Numbered from the stretch's first letter, positions 1 to 12,193 are shown. The stretch is 64,000 bases of DNA from Streptomyces coacervatus (GCF_029223485.1 NZ_JARHTP010000001.1:372001-436000); one strand, 5' to 3'. Numbers and translations: made by a program. Notes: generated by a model not told the origin, from the sequence alone.

Positions 1-769
1 CGGTGATCGTGGGCAGCGGGACTGCGTTGTCGATGCCCGCCTCGACGGTCCAGCGGCCCTCGCCCGAGTCCTGCGCGAAGCCCTTCAGCTTGTCCAGGTG
101 CTCGTCGTCGTCGAGGGCGTTGACCGCCAGGTCGAGCAGCCAGGAGCGGATGACCGTGCCCTCCTGCCAGGAGCGGAAGACCTCGCGCACGCTGTCCACC
201 GAGTCGACCTTCTCCAGCAGCTCCCAGCCCTCGGCGTAGGCCTGCATCATGGCGTACTCGATGCCGTTGTGGACCATCTTGGAGAAGTGCCCGGCGCCGA
301 CCTTGCCCGCGTGGACATAGCCGTACGGGCCTTCGGGCTTGAGCGCCTCGAAGATCGGCTGGAGGCGGTCGACGTGCTCCTTGTCGCCGCCGACCATGAG
401 CGCGTAGCCGTTCTGCAGGCCCCACACGCCGCCGGAGACGCCCGCGTCGACGAAGCCGATGCCCTTGGCGGCGAGCTCCTCGGCGTGCTTCTCGTCGTCC
501 GTCCAGCGGGAGTTGCCGCCGTCGACGACGGTGTCGCCGGGGGAGAGCAGGCCGCCGAGCTCGTCGACGACGGACTGGGTGGGGCCGCCCGCCGGGACCA
601 TCACCCAGACCACGCGCGGGGCTTCGAGCTTGTCGACCAGTTCGGCGAGGCTCGCCGCGTCGGAGAGGTCGGGGTTGCGGTCGTAGCCGATGACGGTGTG
701 GCCGGCGCGGCGGATCCGCTCGCGCATGTTGCCGCCCATCTTGCCGAGACCGATGAGGCCGATCTGCAT
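1..769 (-). CDS. gnd: 6-phosphogluconate dehydrogenase, short YqeC/GntZ type (3' end cut by window edge)
   Basis: Oxidative decarboxylation of 6-phosphogluconate to ribulose 5-phosphate in the cytosol. The protein starts MQIGLIGLGKMGGNM, a Rossmann dinucleotide motif. It carries the SGGVWG substrate segment near residue 115 and KMVHNGIEYAMMQ near residue 170, as in the short ~290-300 aa 6PGDH family that often prefers NAD. About 256 codons are visible, so roughly 35-45 residues lie outside the window. The ATG is 1 base past the pgi stop, so it is translated as the last visible gene of the pentose-phosphate operon. Short type versus the long ~480 aa form is judged from motif spacing. Confidence 0.93.
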   Translation of the reverse strand, partial: MQIGLIGLGKMGGNMRERIRRAGHTVIGYDRNPDLSDAASLAELVDKLEAPRVVWVMVPAGGPTQSVVDELGGLLSPGDTVVDGGNSRWTDDEKHAEELAAKGIGFVDAGVSGGVWGLQNGYALMVGGDKEHVDRLQPIFEALKPEGPYGYVHAGKVGAGHFSKMVHNGIEYAMMQAYAEGWELLEKVDSVDSVREVFRSWQEGTVIRSWLLDLAVNALDDDEHLDKLKGFAQDSGEGRWTVEAGIDNAVPLPTIT

Positions 770-770
770 T

Positions 771-2441
771 TCAGTTGCCTTCCTTGAGGTCGCGGTAGGC
801 GGCCACTAGTGCGGTGGTGGAGGGGTCGAGGCCGGGGACGTCCGCGCCTTCGGTCAGTGCGGGCTCGACGCGCTTGGCGAGCACCTTGCCGAGCTCGACG
901 CCCCACTGGTCGAAGGAGTCGATGTTCCAGATCGCGCCCTGGACGAACACCTTGTGCTCGTAGAGGGCGATCAGCTGGCCGAGGACGGAGGGGGTGAGTG
1001 CCTTCGCCAGGATGGTGGTGGTCGGGTGGTTGCCCTGGAAGGTGCGGTGCGGCACCTGCTCCTCGGGGATCCCCTCCGCGCGCACCTCGTCGGCGGTCTT
1101 GCCGAAGGCCAGCGCCTGGCCCTGCGCGAACAGGTTGGCCATCAGCAGGTCGTGCTGGGCCGCCAGTTCGTCGCTCAGCTCGCCCGCCGGACGCGCGAAC
1201 CCGATCAGGTCAGCGGGGATGAGCCGGGTGCCCTGGTGGATCAACTGGTAGTAGGCGTGCTGCCCGTTGGTGCCGGGTGTGCCCCACACCACCGGACCGG
1301 TCTCCCAGCCCACCACATGGCCGTCGCGGTCGACGGACTTGCCGTTGGACTCCATGTCCAGCTGCTGCAGATACGCCGTGAACTTCGACAGGTAGTGGCT
1401 GTACGGCAGCACCGCATGCGACTCGGCGCCGAAGAAATTGCCGTACCAGATGCCCAACAGACCCAGGATCAGCGGGGCGTTGGCTTCCGCGGGGGCGGTC
1501 TTGAAGTGCTCGTCGACGATGTGGAAGCCGTCGAGCAGCTCCCGGAACCGGTCCGGGCCGATCGCGATCATCAGCGACAGGCCGATCGCCGAGTCGAAGG
1601 AGTAGCGGCCGCCGACCCAGTCCCAGAACTCGAACATGTTGTCCGGGTCGATGCCGAACTCGGTGACCTTGCCGGCGTTCGTCGACAGCGCCACGAAGTG
1701 CTTGGCGACCGCCTTCTCCTCGCCGAGCCCGCCGGGGCCGTTCAGCAGCCAGGAGCGGGCCGACGTGGCATTGGTGATGGTCTCGATCGTGGTGAACGTC
1801 TTCGACGCGACGATGAACAGGGTCTCCGCCGGGTCGAGGTCGCGTACCGCCTCGTGGAGGTCGGCGCCGTCCACGTTGGAGACGAAGCGGAACGTCAACT
1901 CCCGTGCCGTGAAGGTGCGCAGCGCCTCGTACGCCATCGCCGGACCGAGGTCGGACCCGCCGATGCCGATGTTGACGACGTTCTTGATGCGCCTGCCGGT
2001 GTGGCCGGTCCAGGCGCCGGAGCGGACCCGCTCGGCGAAGTCGCTCATCTTGTCCAGGACGGCGTGCACCTGGGGGACGACGTTCTCGCCGTCGACCTCG
2101 ACCACCGCGTCCCGGGGCGCCCGCAGCGCGGTGTGCAGCACCGCCCGGTCCTCGGTCGTGTTGATCTTCTCGCCGCGGAACATGGCGTCACGCAGCCCGA
2201 ACACATCGGTGGCGGCGGCCAGTTCCTGCAGCAGGGCAAGGGTCTCGTCGTCGACCAGGTGCTTGGAGTAGTCGATGCGCAGATCGCCGACGCGCACGAC
2301 ATACCGCTCGGCGCGGGCGGGATCCGCCGCGAACAGCTCACGCAGGCGCGGGCGCTGGAGGGTGTCCGCGCGGTGGTCCTCCAGGGCGGTCCACTCGGGG
2401 CGCCGGGTGAGCCTGGGGGAGCCGGATGAAGAGTCAGACAT
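771..2441 (-). CDS. pgi: glucose-6-phosphate isomerase
   Basis: Interconverts glucose 6-phosphate and fructose 6-phosphate. The 556 aa length is normal for the bacterial long-form PGI. Visible family segments are [15 protein letters not shown] (~residue 150), [19 protein letters not shown], the active-site stretch MESNGKSV and the C-terminal [16 protein letters not shown]. The ATG overlaps the end of opcA by 8 bases and the stop lies 1 base before gnd, so it is an internal gene of a tkt-tal-zwf-opcA-pgi-gnd operon. Having pgi inside the cluster lets fructose 6-phosphate from transketolase/transaldolase be recycled into the oxidative branch. Confidence 0.97.
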   Translation of the reverse strand: MSDSSSGSPRLTRRPEWTALEDHRADTLQRPRLRELFAADPARAERYVVRVGDLRIDYSKHLVDDETLALLQELAAATDVFGLRDAMFRGEKINTTEDRAVLHTALRAPRDAVVEVDGENVVPQVHAVLDKMSDFAERVRSGAWTGHTGRRIKNVVNIGIGGSDLGPAMAYEALRTFTARELTFRFVSNVDGADLHEAVRDLDPAETLFIVASKTFTTIETITNATSARSWLLNGPGGLGEEKAVAKHFVALSTNAGKVTEFGIDPDNMFEFWDWVGGRYSFDSAIGLSLMIAIGPDRFRELLDGFHIVDEHFKTAPAEANAPLILGLLGIWYGNFFGAESHAVLPYSHYLSKFTAYLQQLDMESNGKSVDRDGHVVGWETGPVVWGTPGTNGQHAYYQLIHQGTRLIPADLIGFARPAGELSDELAAQHDLLMANLFAQGQALAFGKTADEVRAEGIPEEQVPHRTFQGNHPTTTILAKALTPSVLGQLIALYEHKVFVQGAIWNIDSFDQWGVELGKVLAKRVEPALTEGADVPGLDPSTTALVAAYRDLKEGN

Positions 2442-3369
2442 GGGAGACCTTCTCCTTGGTGGCCTCGCCCCGCAGGGCGACGGCGTACATCTCGTCCGCG
2501 TCGAGGCGCCTGAGCTCCTCGGCGATGAGTTCGGAGGTGGTGCGGACCTTCAGCGCGAGAGTGCGCGAGGGCTGGTCCGGCAGGGTGAGCGTGGCCAGCG
2601 GGCCCTCGGGGCGGTCGATGACGATCTCGCCGTGCTCGGTGCCCAGGCGGACGGCCGTGACGACCGGTCCCGCGGTGACCACACGGTCGATCTTCACGTT
2701 CAGCCGCGCCTCCAGCCAGCGCGCCAGCAGCTCGGCCGCCGGGTTCTCGGCCTCGGCCTCCACGGCCCCCGAGACGATCTTCGTGCGGGCCTGGTCCAGG
2801 GCCGCCGCCAGCATCGAGCGCCACGGCGTCAGCCGGGTCCAGGCGAGGTCGGTGTCGCCCGGCGCGTAGGAGCGGGCCCGCTGCTCCAGGGACTCCAGCG
2901 GGTTCTCGACCGCGTACAGGTCGGTGATCCTGCGCTGCGCCAGGGCGCCGAGCGGGTCCTTGGCGGGCACCTTCGGCGCGTCCCCCGGCCACCACACGAC
3001 GACCGGAGCGTCCGGCAGCAGCAGCGGCAGTACGACCGAGTCGGCGTGGTCGGACACCTCGCCGTAGGTGCGCAGCACGACCGTCTCGCCGGTGCCGGCG
3101 TCGGCGCCCACCCGGACCTCGGCGTCCAGCTTGGACGCCATGCGGTCGCGCGGGGTGCGGGCGTGCCGCTTGATGACGACCAGGGTGCGCGAGGGGTGCT
3201 CGTGCGAGGCCTCCTCGGCCGCCTTGATCGAGTCGTAGGCGTTCTCCTCGTCCGTGACGATGACCATCGTCAGGACCATGCCCACGGCCGGTGTGCCGAT
3301 GGCGCGGCGGCCCTGCACCAGCGCCTTGTTGATCTTGCTTGCCGTGGTGTCGGTCAGGTCGATCTTCAT
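2434..3369 (-). CDS. opcA: glucose-6-phosphate dehydrogenase assembly protein OpcA
   Basis: The 311 aa protein starts [17 protein letters not shown] and contains the [10 protein letters not shown] segment typical of OpcA. OpcA proteins are known in cyanobacteria and actinobacteria as assembly/allosteric partners of Zwf, and are not enzymes themselves. There is no signal peptide or membrane segment. The start codon overlaps the zwf stop (ATGA) and the 3' end overlaps pgi by 8 bases, so production should be coupled to its client Zwf just upstream. The assignment rests on family resemblance and its constant place beside zwf. Confidence 0.93.
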   Translation of the reverse strand: MKIDLTDTTASKINKALVQGRRAIGTPAVGMVLTMVIVTDEENAYDSIKAAEEASHEHPSRTLVVIKRHARTPRDRMASKLDAEVRVGADAGTGETVVLRTYGEVSDHADSVVLPLLLPDAPVVVWWPGDAPKVPAKDPLGALAQRRITDLYAVENPLESLEQRARSYAPGDTDLAWTRLTPWRSMLAAALDQARTKIVSGAVEAEAENPAAELLARWLEARLNVKIDRVVTAGPVVTAVRLGTEHGEIVIDRPEGPLATLTLPDQPSRTLALKVRTTSELIAEELRRLDADEMYAVALRGEATKEKVSHV

Positions 3370-4919
3370 GGCCTGCGCCAGCTCCGTCCGTCTCGTGCGA
3401 GCATCTCGTCGGCTTCCTCGGGTCCCCAGCTGCCCGAGGGGTACTGCGCCGGCTTGCCGTGCCGCGCCCAGTACTCCTCGATCGGGTCGAGGATCTTCCA
3501 GGACTCTTCCACTTCCTGGTGACGGGGGAACAGGTTGGCGTCGCCGAGCAGCACATCCAGGATGAGGCGCTCGTACGCCTCCGGGCTGGACTCGGTGAAG
3601 GACTCGCCGTACGCGAAGTCCATCGACACGTCCCGGATCTCCATCGAGGTGCCCGGCACCTTGGAGCCGAACCGGACCGTCATGCCCTCGTCGGGCTGCA
3701 CCCGGATGACGATCGCGTTCTGCCCGAGCTCCTCCGTGGCGGTGGAGTCGAAGGGGGAGTGCGGCGCCCGCTTGAAGACGACCGCGATCTCGGTGACCCG
3801 GCGGCCCAGCCGCTTGCCGGTGCGCAGGTAGAAGGGGATGCCTGCCCAGCGGCGGTTGTCCACCTCCAGTTTGATGGCCGCGTAGGTGTCGGTCTTCGAC
3901 TGGGGGTCGATGCCGTCCTCCTGGAGGTAGCCGAGGACCTTCGCACCGCCCTGCCAGCCCTCCGCGTACTGGGCCAGAACCGTGTGCTCGCCCAGCTTCT
4001 CCGGCAGCCGCACCGACTTCAGGACCTTCAGCTTCTCGGTGAGCAGCGACTCGGCGTCGAACGCGATCGGCTCCTCCATGGCGGTGAGCGCCATCAGCTG
4101 GAGCAGATGGTTCTGGATGACGTCGCGGGCGGCGCCGATGCCGTCGTAGTAGCCCGCCCGGCCGCCGATGCCGATGTCCTCGGCCATGGTGATCTGGATG
4201 TGGTCGACGTACGACCGGTTCCAGATGGGCTCGTACATCTGGTTGGCGAAGCGGAGCGCCAGGATGTTCTGGACGGTCTCCTTGCCCAGGTAGTGGTCGA
4301 TGCGGAAGACCTGGTCCGGCTCGAACACCTCGTGCACGAGCGTGTTCAGCTCGCGGGCGCTGGTCAGATCGCGCCCGAACGGCTTCTCGATGATCGCGCG
4401 CCGCCAGGAACCCTCCGGCGCGTCCGCAAGACCGTGCTTCTGCAGCTGCTGGACGACCTTCGGGAAGAACTTCGGCGGTACGGAGAGGTAGAAGGCGTAG
4501 TTGCCGCTCGTACCGCGGGCCTTGTCCAGGTCGTCGACGGTCTGGCGCAGCTGGTCGAAGGCCGTGTCGTCGTCGAAGTCGCCCGGGATGAACCGCATGC
4601 CCTCGGCGAGCTGCTGCCAGACCTCCTCGCGGAACTCGGTGCGGGAGTGCTCACGCACCGAGTCGTGCACGACCTGCGCGAAGTCCTGGTCCTCCCAGTC
4701 CCGCCGGGCGAAGCCGACGAGCGAGAAGCCCGGCGGCAGCATGCCGCGGTTGGCGAGGTCGTAGACGGCCGGCATCAGCTTCTTGCGGGACAGGTCGCCG
4801 GTGACGCCGAAGATGACGAGTCCGGACGGGCCCGCGATGCGCGGGAGCCGGCGGTCGCGCCCGTCGCGCAGGGGGTTGGTCCAGTCGAGCGCCGGCCCGA
4901 CCACAGCTTCCTCGGTCAT
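3366..4919 (-). CDS. zwf: glucose-6-phosphate 1-dehydrogenase
   Basis: Oxidises glucose 6-phosphate to 6-phosphogluconolactone, the entry step of the oxidative pentose-phosphate pathway. The 517 aa length is standard. The dinucleotide motif [19 protein letters not shown] lies near residues 33-52 and the catalytic signature [13 protein letters not shown] is present. The start ATG overlaps the tal stop by 4 bases and the stop overlaps the opcA start by 4 bases. No 6-phosphogluconolactonase gene is visible in the cluster; it could lie beyond the left edge, elsewhere, or be replaced by spontaneous hydrolysis. Confidence 0.97.
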   Translation of the reverse strand: MTEEAVVGPALDWTNPLRDGRDRRLPRIAGPSGLVIFGVTGDLSRKKLMPAVYDLANRGMLPPGFSLVGFARRDWEDQDFAQVVHDSVREHSRTEFREEVWQQLAEGMRFIPGDFDDDTAFDQLRQTVDDLDKARGTSGNYAFYLSVPPKFFPKVVQQLQKHGLADAPEGSWRRAIIEKPFGRDLTSARELNTLVHEVFEPDQVFRIDHYLGKETVQNILALRFANQMYEPIWNRSYVDHIQITMAEDIGIGGRAGYYDGIGAARDVIQNHLLQLMALTAMEEPIAFDAESLLTEKLKVLKSVRLPEKLGEHTVLAQYAEGWQGGAKVLGYLQEDGIDPQSKTDTYAAIKLEVDNRRWAGIPFYLRTGKRLGRRVTEIAVVFKRAPHSPFDSTATEELGQNAIVIRVQPDEGMTVRFGSKVPGTSMEIRDVSMDFAYGESFTESSPEAYERLILDVLLGDANLFPRHQEVEESWKILDPIEEYWARHGKPAQYPSGSWGPEEADEMLARDGRSWRRP

Positions 4920-6061
4920 TCCGTCTCAACTCCCTTGCTGTCCAGGGACTTCGTCACGGCGTCCAGCAGGTCCTGCCAGGCCACCTCGAACTTGGCGACG
5001 CCCTCGTCCTCGAGCTGCTGCACGACCTCGTCGTAGGAGATCCCGAGCGCCTCTACGGCGGCGATGTCGGCGCGGGCCTGCGCGTAGCCGCCGGTCACCG
5101 TGTCGCCGGTGATGTCGCCGTGGTCGCCGGTGGCGTTGAGGGTGGCCTCCGGCATGGTGTTGACCGTGCCCGGGGCGACGAGGTCGTCCACGTACAGAGT
5201 GTCCTTGTACGCGGGGTCCTTCACGCCGGTGGAGGCCCACAGCGGGCGCTGCCGGTTGGCCTTGGCCCCGGACAGCGCGGTCCAGCGCGGACCGCCGAAG
5301 ACGTCCTCGTAGGCCTCGTAGGCGAGCCGGGCGTTGGCGAGCGCCGCCTTGCCCTTCAGCGCGAGGGCCTCGTCCGTGCCCAGAACCGTCAGACGCTTGT
5401 CGATCTCGGAGTCGACGCGGGAGACGAAGAAGGAGGCCACCGAGTGGATGGTGGAGAGGTCGAGGCCCTTGGCGGCGGCCTTCTCCAGGCCTGCCAGGTA
5501 GGCGTCCATGACCTCGCGGTAGCGTTCCAGGGAGAAGATCAGCGTGACGTTGACGCTGATGCCGAGGCCGATGACCTCGGTGATCGCCGGGAGGCCCGCC
5601 TTGGTCGCCGGGATCTTGATCATGACGTTCGGGCGGTCGACGAGCCAGGCGAGCTGCTTGGCCTCGGCGATCGTCGCCGGCGTGTTGTGCGCGAGACGCG
5701 GGTCGACCTCGATGGAGACCCGGCCGTCGCGGCCGCCGGTGGCGTCGTACACGGGCCGCAGGACGTCGGCGGCGGCGCGGACGTCGGCGGTGGTCATCAT
5801 CCGTACGGCCTCGTCGACCGTCACGCCGCGGACGGCCAGGTCGGCGAGCTGCTCCTCGTAGCCCTCGCCGGAGCCGATGGCGGCCTGGAAGATGGAGGGG
5901 TTGGTGGTCACGCCCACCACATGCTTGGTCTCGATGAGTTCGGCGAGGTTGCCGGACTCGATCCGGCGCCGCGACAGGTCGTCCAGCCAGATGGAGACGC
6001 CCTCGTCGGACAGGCGCTTGAGTGCTCCCGCGGTCGCGGTTGCTTCGGTCACTTTGATCAT
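4916..6061 (-). CDS. tal: transaldolase
   Basis: Transfers a dihydroxyacetone unit between sugar phosphates in the non-oxidative pentose-phosphate branch. The start is placed at the ATG at 6061 ([21 protein letters not shown]), 19 bases after the tkt stop and preceded by GAAAGAAG. A longer open frame upstream would run into tkt. At 381 aa it fits the long actinobacterial transaldolase. [15 protein letters not shown] and the Schiff-base lysine segment [16 protein letters not shown] are visible. The stop overlaps zwf by 4 bases, giving translational coupling. Confidence 0.95.
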   Translation of the reverse strand: MIKVTEATATAGALKRLSDEGVSIWLDDLSRRRIESGNLAELIETKHVVGVTTNPSIFQAAIGSGEGYEEQLADLAVRGVTVDEAVRMMTTADVRAAADVLRPVYDATGGRDGRVSIEVDPRLAHNTPATIAEAKQLAWLVDRPNVMIKIPATKAGLPAITEVIGLGISVNVTLIFSLERYREVMDAYLAGLEKAAAKGLDLSTIHSVASFFVSRVDSEIDKRLTVLGTDEALALKGKAALANARLAYEAYEDVFGGPRWTALSGAKANRQRPLWASTGVKDPAYKDTLYVDDLVAPGTVNTMPEATLNATGDHGDITGDTVTGGYAQARADIAAVEALGISYDEVVQQLEDEGVAKFEVAWQDLLDAVTKSLDSKGVETE

Positions 6062-6080
6062 CTTCTTTCTGGCGATCGGA

Positions 6081-8156
<2,076 letters not shown>

Positions 8157-8208
8157 CTTCAAGAAGTCCTCGATCGAAGCGACTGAGCAGGTCTGATGCG
8201 TTCAAACT

Positions 8209-8225
8209 TAAAAGTCAGACTTTTA
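8209..8225. promoter_or_regulatory. 17-bp perfect palindrome between tkt and the AraC-type gene (candidate operator)
   Basis: The sequence TAAAAGTCAGACTTTTA has 8-bp arms around a central A. It is AT-rich inside a GC-rich intergenic region of about 145 bases. It is about 53 bases upstream of tkt and 78 bases upstream of the divergent regulator, a good place for an operator controlling one or both. The binding protein is not known. AraC proteins usually bind direct repeats, so a dimeric repressor encoded elsewhere is also possible. Confidence 0.55.
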
Positions 8226-8302
8226 CGGGGGAAGGTCGCTGTGTGTCAGCCTGTGGTGAAAGTGGGACACCGACGGCACGACCGAGGCGGCACGAGTAGG
8301 AC

Positions 8303-9217
8303 ATGGCGGGCAGAACCATCCAAGGTGGAGACGGTGACGGTGAGGTGGACGGCATCCGAACGTTCCCTTTCCCGGTCGAGCTGAGTCTGGGCGGTGTCGG
8401 CATGCGCGTCGGCCGTATGGGGGCCGGTCGCACCTGGCACGCCGAGGCGTCGTCGGCCCCGCTGGAGCGCGTGCACCGGATCGACTTCCACGTCGTGATG
8501 CTCTTCGACGACGGCCCCGTCCGCCACATGATCGACTTCGCGGAGTACGAGGCGTCGCCCGGCGATGTGCTGTGGATCCGCCCGGGCCAGGTCCACCGCT
8601 TCTCGGAGGCGAGCGAGTACCGCGGAACCGTCCTGGCCATGCAGCCCGGCTTCCTGCCCCGTGCCACGGTGGAGGCGACCGGCCTCTACCGCTACGACCT
8701 GCCGCCCCTGCTCCACCCCGACGAGGCCCAACTGGCCGGCCTCCGCTCGTCCCTCGCCCAGCTCCAACGCGAGTACGAGGACACCGCGACCCTCCCGCTG
8801 AGCCTGCACGCCGCGGTGCTGCGCCACTCCCTGACGGCGTTCCTGCTCCGCCTCGCCCATCTGGCGGCCAGCTCGGCGGAGGCGGCCCGCCGCCAGTCGG
8901 ACACCACCTTCACCCTCTTCCGGGACGCCGTGGAGAAGAACTTCGCCACCAACCACAGCGTCAGCGCCTACGCCGACTCCCTCGGCTACTCCCGCCGCAC
9001 CCTGGTCCGCGCGGTCCGCGCCGCCACCGGCGAGACCCCCAAGGGCTTCATCGACAAACGGGTGGTCCTGGAGGCGAAGCGCCTGCTGGCCCACACGGAC
9101 ATACCGATCGGCCGGGTGGGCGCGGCGGTCGGCTTCCCGGACGCCGCGAACTTCTCGAAGTTCTTCCAGCAGCACACGGAGATGACACCGGCGGCGTTTC
9201 GGGCGGAGTTGCGGTGA
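8303..9217 (+). CDS. AraC-family transcriptional regulator
   Basis: Probable DNA-binding regulator of 304 aa. The N-terminal ~150 residues look like a cupin-type sensor domain (SPGDVLWIRPGQVHRF). The C-terminal ~100 residues carry two helix-turn-helix units: VSAYADSLGYSRRTLVRAVRAATG, and IPIGRVGAAVGFPDAANFSKFF followed by MTPAAFRAEL. It is divergent from the pentose-phosphate operon, so that operon is the likely target (inference from position). The ATG at 8303 follows AGTAGG closely; a GTG at 8345 is an alternative start that would shorten the protein by 14 residues. The ligand is unknown. Confidence 0.9.
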   Translation: MAGRTIQGGDGDGEVDGIRTFPFPVELSLGGVGMRVGRMGAGRTWHAEASSAPLERVHRIDFHVVMLFDDGPVRHMIDFAEYEASPGDVLWIRPGQVHRFSEASEYRGTVLAMQPGFLPRATVEATGLYRYDLPPLLHPDEAQLAGLRSSLAQLQREYEDTATLPLSLHAAVLRHSLTAFLLRLAHLAASSAEAARRQSDTTFTLFRDAVEKNFATNHSVSAYADSLGYSRRTLVRAVRAATGETPKGFIDKRVVLEAKRLLAHTDIPIGRVGAAVGFPDAANFSKFFQQHTEMTPAAFRAELR

Positions 9218-9254
9218 CGCTGCCCTGGGGGGCGTTTTCGGCTGCGGGTGCGTT

Positions 9255-9268
9255 GTGGCTGGTCGCGC
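9255..9268 (+). repeat. partial copy of the window's 30-bp interspersed repeat
   Basis: GTGGCTGGTCGCGC matches the first 14 bases of the exact 30-bp repeat found at 15125, 28810 and 49130; homology fades after that. Like the full copies it sits just downstream of a gene 3' end. Confidence 0.4.
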
Positions 9269-9362
9269 CCCGTGACGGAGCCGCATATGGATGCAGCCCC
9301 GTGCCCGTTCAGGGAGCTGTAGCACCCCAGCCACGGAGCTCGCCCCTCGGGGCCGGCCGCAC

Positions 9363-9400
9363 GAGGGTGCCCCGCGCGGCCTTTCGCGCGGGGCACCCTC
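9363..9400. terminator. strong bidirectional hairpin between convergent genes
   Basis: A perfect 16-bp GC-rich stem (arms 9363-9378 and 9385-9400) with a 6-base loop GCCTTT. It lies between the 3' ends of the AraC-type gene and the GH16 gene. There is no T-tract, as is usual for Streptomyces terminators. Its position suggests it ends transcription from both sides. Confidence 0.8.
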
Positions 9401-9410
9401 GGCACTCCCG

Positions 9411-10796
9411 TCAGTGCCCGAAGTCGAACCAGTTCACATTCACGAAGTCCGCCGACTGGCCGCTGCTGAAGGTCAGATACACGTCGTGCGTGCCGGTCAC
9501 CGAGCTGATGTTGGCCGGGACCGTCTGCCAGGTCTGCCAGCCGCCCGTGTTGGCGATGGAGAAGCTGCCGACGGGGGTGCTGGTGGCGCTGTCCAGGCGC
9601 ACCTGGACCAGGCCGCTCACGCCCGAGGCGGCGCCGCTCGCCACCCGGGCGTAGAACTGGGTGGCTGCCGTGGAGCCGAAGTTGACGCCCTTGTAGAGGG
9701 CCCAGTCGCCGTTCGCGATGTAGCCGACGTCCGAGCCGCCGCCGGTGTCGGAGGTGGTCTCCGTGCTGATGCCGGACTGGCTGTCGTACGACTCGGCCTG
9801 GATGGCGCTGTAGGCGTCACGGTTGCCGGAGGGCGGGGTCGTGCCGCCGCTGCCGCTTGCCGACAGCACCTGGACGTAGTCCACGAGCATCGGATGGCCG
9901 GACTCCGTGGCGCTGGTCGGTCCGCCGCCGAACGCGGCCGGGAAGCCGCCGCCCATCGCCACGTTCAGGATGACGAAGAAGCCGTGGTTGGTGGCGTTGG
10001 CCCAGGTGGTCGCGTCCACCTGACTGGACGTCACGGTCTGGTAGTTGACGCCGTCGACGTAGAAGCGGATCGCCTCGGGGCTGACCGAGCGGTCCCACTC
10101 CATCGTGTAGGTGTGGAAGGACGACTGGCAGGTCGTGTTGGGACATGCAGTTGAATTGCCCAGGCCCGTCGTCTCGTTGCAGGGACCGCCCGAGGCCGTA
10201 CCGCAGTGCATGGTCGCCCACGTCTTGTTGATGCCGTTGACGTTCTCCATGATGTCCAGCTCGCCGACGCTCGGCCAGTTCTGGTAGTTGCCGCGGTAGG
10301 GGGCGCCGAGCATCCAGAACGCGGGCCAGTAGCCCAGGGCCGCGTTGCCGGTGACGTTGGGCATCTGGATACGGGCCTCGACGCGCAGCTTGCCGCCGGC
10401 CGGGGGCTGGAAGTCGGTGCGGTTGGTCTCGATACGGCCCGAGGTCCAGTTGCCGGACGAGTCGCGGAGCGGGGTGATCTTCAGGTTGCCGCTGCCGTCG
10501 AGCGCGACGTTGCTGGTGCTGTTCGTCATCGTCTCGACCTCGCCGGTGCCCCAGTTGGCGGCGCCGCCGGGATACGAAGTCCCGGTGTCGTACTGCCAGT
10601 TGGAGGTGTTGACGCCGGTGCCGGCCGAACCGTTGAAGTCGTCGAGGAAGACCTGCGACCAGCCCGACGGGGGTGTGGGTGCCGAGGCGTCGGCGGACTG
10701 GGTGGCGGCCGTGGCGAGCACGGCCGCCAGGCCGAGCGTGCTGAGTGCGGCGATGAGCGCGCGTCGCCGTCTGGGTATGCCGGAGGTTGCACTCAT
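9411..10796 (-). CDS. secreted GH16 endo-beta-1,3-glucanase with C-terminal CBM6
   Basis: Likely laminarinase cleaving beta-1,3-glucans such as fungal wall glucan outside the cell. The ATG at 10796, preceded by GAGAGG, gives 461 aa with an N-terminal Sec-type signal (RRRRALIAALSTLGLAAVLATAATQSADA). The GH16 domain spans about residues 45-310, with the catalytic motif GELDIMEN placing E179, D181 and E184. A linker precedes a C-terminal CBM6-type domain (about residues 330-461, starting AIQAESYDSQSG). A 16-bp LacI-type palindrome lies about 40 bases upstream, suggesting sugar-controlled expression. Confidence 0.93.
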   Translation of the reverse strand: MSATSGIPRRRRALIAALSTLGLAAVLATAATQSADASAPTPPSGWSQVFLDDFNGSAGTGVNTSNWQYDTGTSYPGGAANWGTGEVETMTNSTSNVALDGSGNLKITPLRDSSGNWTSGRIETNRTDFQPPAGGKLRVEARIQMPNVTGNAALGYWPAFWMLGAPYRGNYQNWPSVGELDIMENVNGINKTWATMHCGTASGGPCNETTGLGNSTACPNTTCQSSFHTYTMEWDRSVSPEAIRFYVDGVNYQTVTSSQVDATTWANATNHGFFVILNVAMGGGFPAAFGGGPTSATESGHPMLVDYVQVLSASGSGGTTPPSGNRDAYSAIQAESYDSQSGISTETTSDTGGGSDVGYIANGDWALYKGVNFGSTAATQFYARVASGAASGVSGLVQVRLDSATSTPVGSFSIANTGGWQTWQTVPANISSVTGTHDVYLTFSSGQSADFVNVNWFDFGH

Positions 10797-10837
10797 GGGG
10801 TGCCTCTCGGGTACGGAGTGATGGCTGCGGGGTGCCC

Positions 10838-10853
10838 TTGAGAGCGCTCTCAA
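10838..10853. promoter_or_regulatory. 16-bp LacI-type operator upstream of the GH16 gene
   Basis: TTGAGAGCGCTCTCAA is a perfect palindrome with the GAGCGCTC core typical of LacI-family operators in Streptomyces, such as CebR-type sites controlling glucan-degrading enzymes. It is 42 bases upstream of the GH16 start. The cognate repressor is not in the adjacent DNA. Confidence 0.65.
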
Positions 10854-10954
10854 AGTGGGCCCAATGTGCTCTCCGTCACCGGGGTCGTCAAGAGTTAAAG
10901 CGAGGAAAGTCCTTTCGGGGCGGGGGAGTTCACGCCATGAACGGTTAAAAGGTG

Positions 10955-12193
10955 CTAAACCGCGCTGCCCGCCTTCCACTCCGACCACGACAGGTTCCAG
11001 CCGTTGAGGCCGTTGGCCGGATCGACGGTCTGCTCGCCCGAGTTCTTGACGATGACGACGTCACCGAGCATCGAGGAGTCGTAGAACTTGTAGCCCGCCA
11101 CGGAGCTGTCGTTCGCCCCCTTCGCGTCGTGCAGGCCGACGCAGCCGTGGCTGGTGTTCTGGTGGCCGAACACCGAGGTCGACGCCCAGTAGTTGCCGTG
11201 CACGAAGGTGCCGGACGTGGTCAGGCGCTGGGCGTGCGGCACGTCGGAGATGTCGTACTCGTCGCCGAGCCCGACCGTCGAGGACTCCATGCGGGTCTGC
11301 TTGAACCGCTCGCTGATCACCATGATCCCGGACCAGGTGGTGTGCTGGGCGTTGCCGCCGGAGACCGGGTAGGTGGCGATCGTCTTGCCTTCCCGCCTGA
11401 CCACCATCTCCTTGCTGGACAGGTCGACCGTGCTGATCTGCGCGCGGCCGATGTGGAAGGTGACGTCCTTCTGCTGCACGCCGTAGATGCCGTCGGAAGC
11501 CTCGATGTCCTTCAGACGCAGGCTGAGCGTGATCTTGGTGCCGGACGCCCAGTAGTTCTCCGGGCGGAAGTCGAGCCGGGTGTCGCTGAACCAGTGGCCG
11601 ACCACCTCCACCGCGGGCTCGGCGGTGACGGTGATGGCCTTCTGGACGGCGGCCCGGTCCTTCACGGCGTGCGTGAAGTTGATCGAGACCGGCATGCCGA
11701 CGCCGGACGTCGAGCCCGCCTCGGGCGTGAAGTAGCCGACGAAGGTCTCGCCGGGCGACTTGGTGGTGAAGGTCGCGGTCTGCGCCGAGGCGCCTTCCGG
11801 AGTGGCCGAGACCGTGTACTTCGTGCCCGAGTACGGGTTCTTCGTCGACGTCCACCTGGTCCTCGCGGCGTCGAGCGAACCGGCCAGAGTGGAGCCGTCG
11901 TTGCCGGTGACCTTGACGGACGCGAGCGTGCCGTCGGTGACGGTGACCTCGACCGGGCTGGTGAAATCGGCCTTCTTGGTGCCGTCGGCGGGCGTGACCG
12001 AGACCGTGGGTTTCTTCGCGGCGGCCTTCGCGGACGTGTCGGACTTCGTCGTCCCCGTCGAGGCGCCCGCCGAACTGCTGCACCCGGACAGTACGGCGGC
12101 GGCCGGTGCCACGCCGAGCACCGTGAGCAGCCCGCGCCTGGACCACCTCTGCGACTGCTGCTCGAACCGGTTCACTATGTGCGAGACGCCCAC
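10955..12193 (-). CDS. L,D-transpeptidase (YkuD family), probable lipoprotein
   Basis: Cell-wall enzyme forming 3-3 peptidoglycan cross-links or anchoring proteins. The GTG at 12193 is chosen because AGGAAGG lies 6 bases upstream; an ATG at 12232 is in frame but lacks a clear site. The 412 aa protein has a Tat-like N-terminus (SRRGLLTVLG) and lipobox VLSGC, giving lipidated C38. Immunoglobulin-like regions (~residues 55-260) precede the YkuD catalytic domain, whose active-site motif SHGCVGLH puts the nucleophile at about C351. The architecture matches actinobacterial Ldt enzymes. It is divergent from the FAD-TPR gene. Confidence 0.93.
   Translation of the reverse strand: MGVSHIVNRFEQQSQRWSRRGLLTVLGVAPAAAVLSGCSSSAGASTGTTKSDTSAKAAAKKPTVSVTPADGTKKADFTSPVEVTVTDGTLASVKVTGNDGSTLAGSLDAARTRWTSTKNPYSGTKYTVSATPEGASAQTATFTTKSPGETFVGYFTPEAGSTSGVGMPVSINFTHAVKDRAAVQKAITVTAEPAVEVVGHWFSDTRLDFRPENYWASGTKITLSLRLKDIEASDGIYGVQQKDVTFHIGRAQISTVDLSSKEMVVRREGKTIATYPVSGGNAQHTTWSGIMVISERFKQTRMESSTVGLGDEYDISDVPHAQRLTTSGTFVHGNYWASTSVFGHQNTSHGCVGLHDAKGANDSSVAGYKFYDSSMLGDVVIVKNSGEQTVDPANGLNGWNLSWSEWKAGSAV

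Noticed and set aside
954..2429. 491-codon plus-strand frame opposite pgi
   Set aside because: Shadow of pgi; the translation is repetitive and matches no family, while the minus strand has full PGI signatures.
8157..8162. TTG start for transketolase two codons upstream
   Set aside because: The ribosome-binding GAGGA is only 4 bases from it but 10 from the ATG; the protein family also begins at MSTQ.
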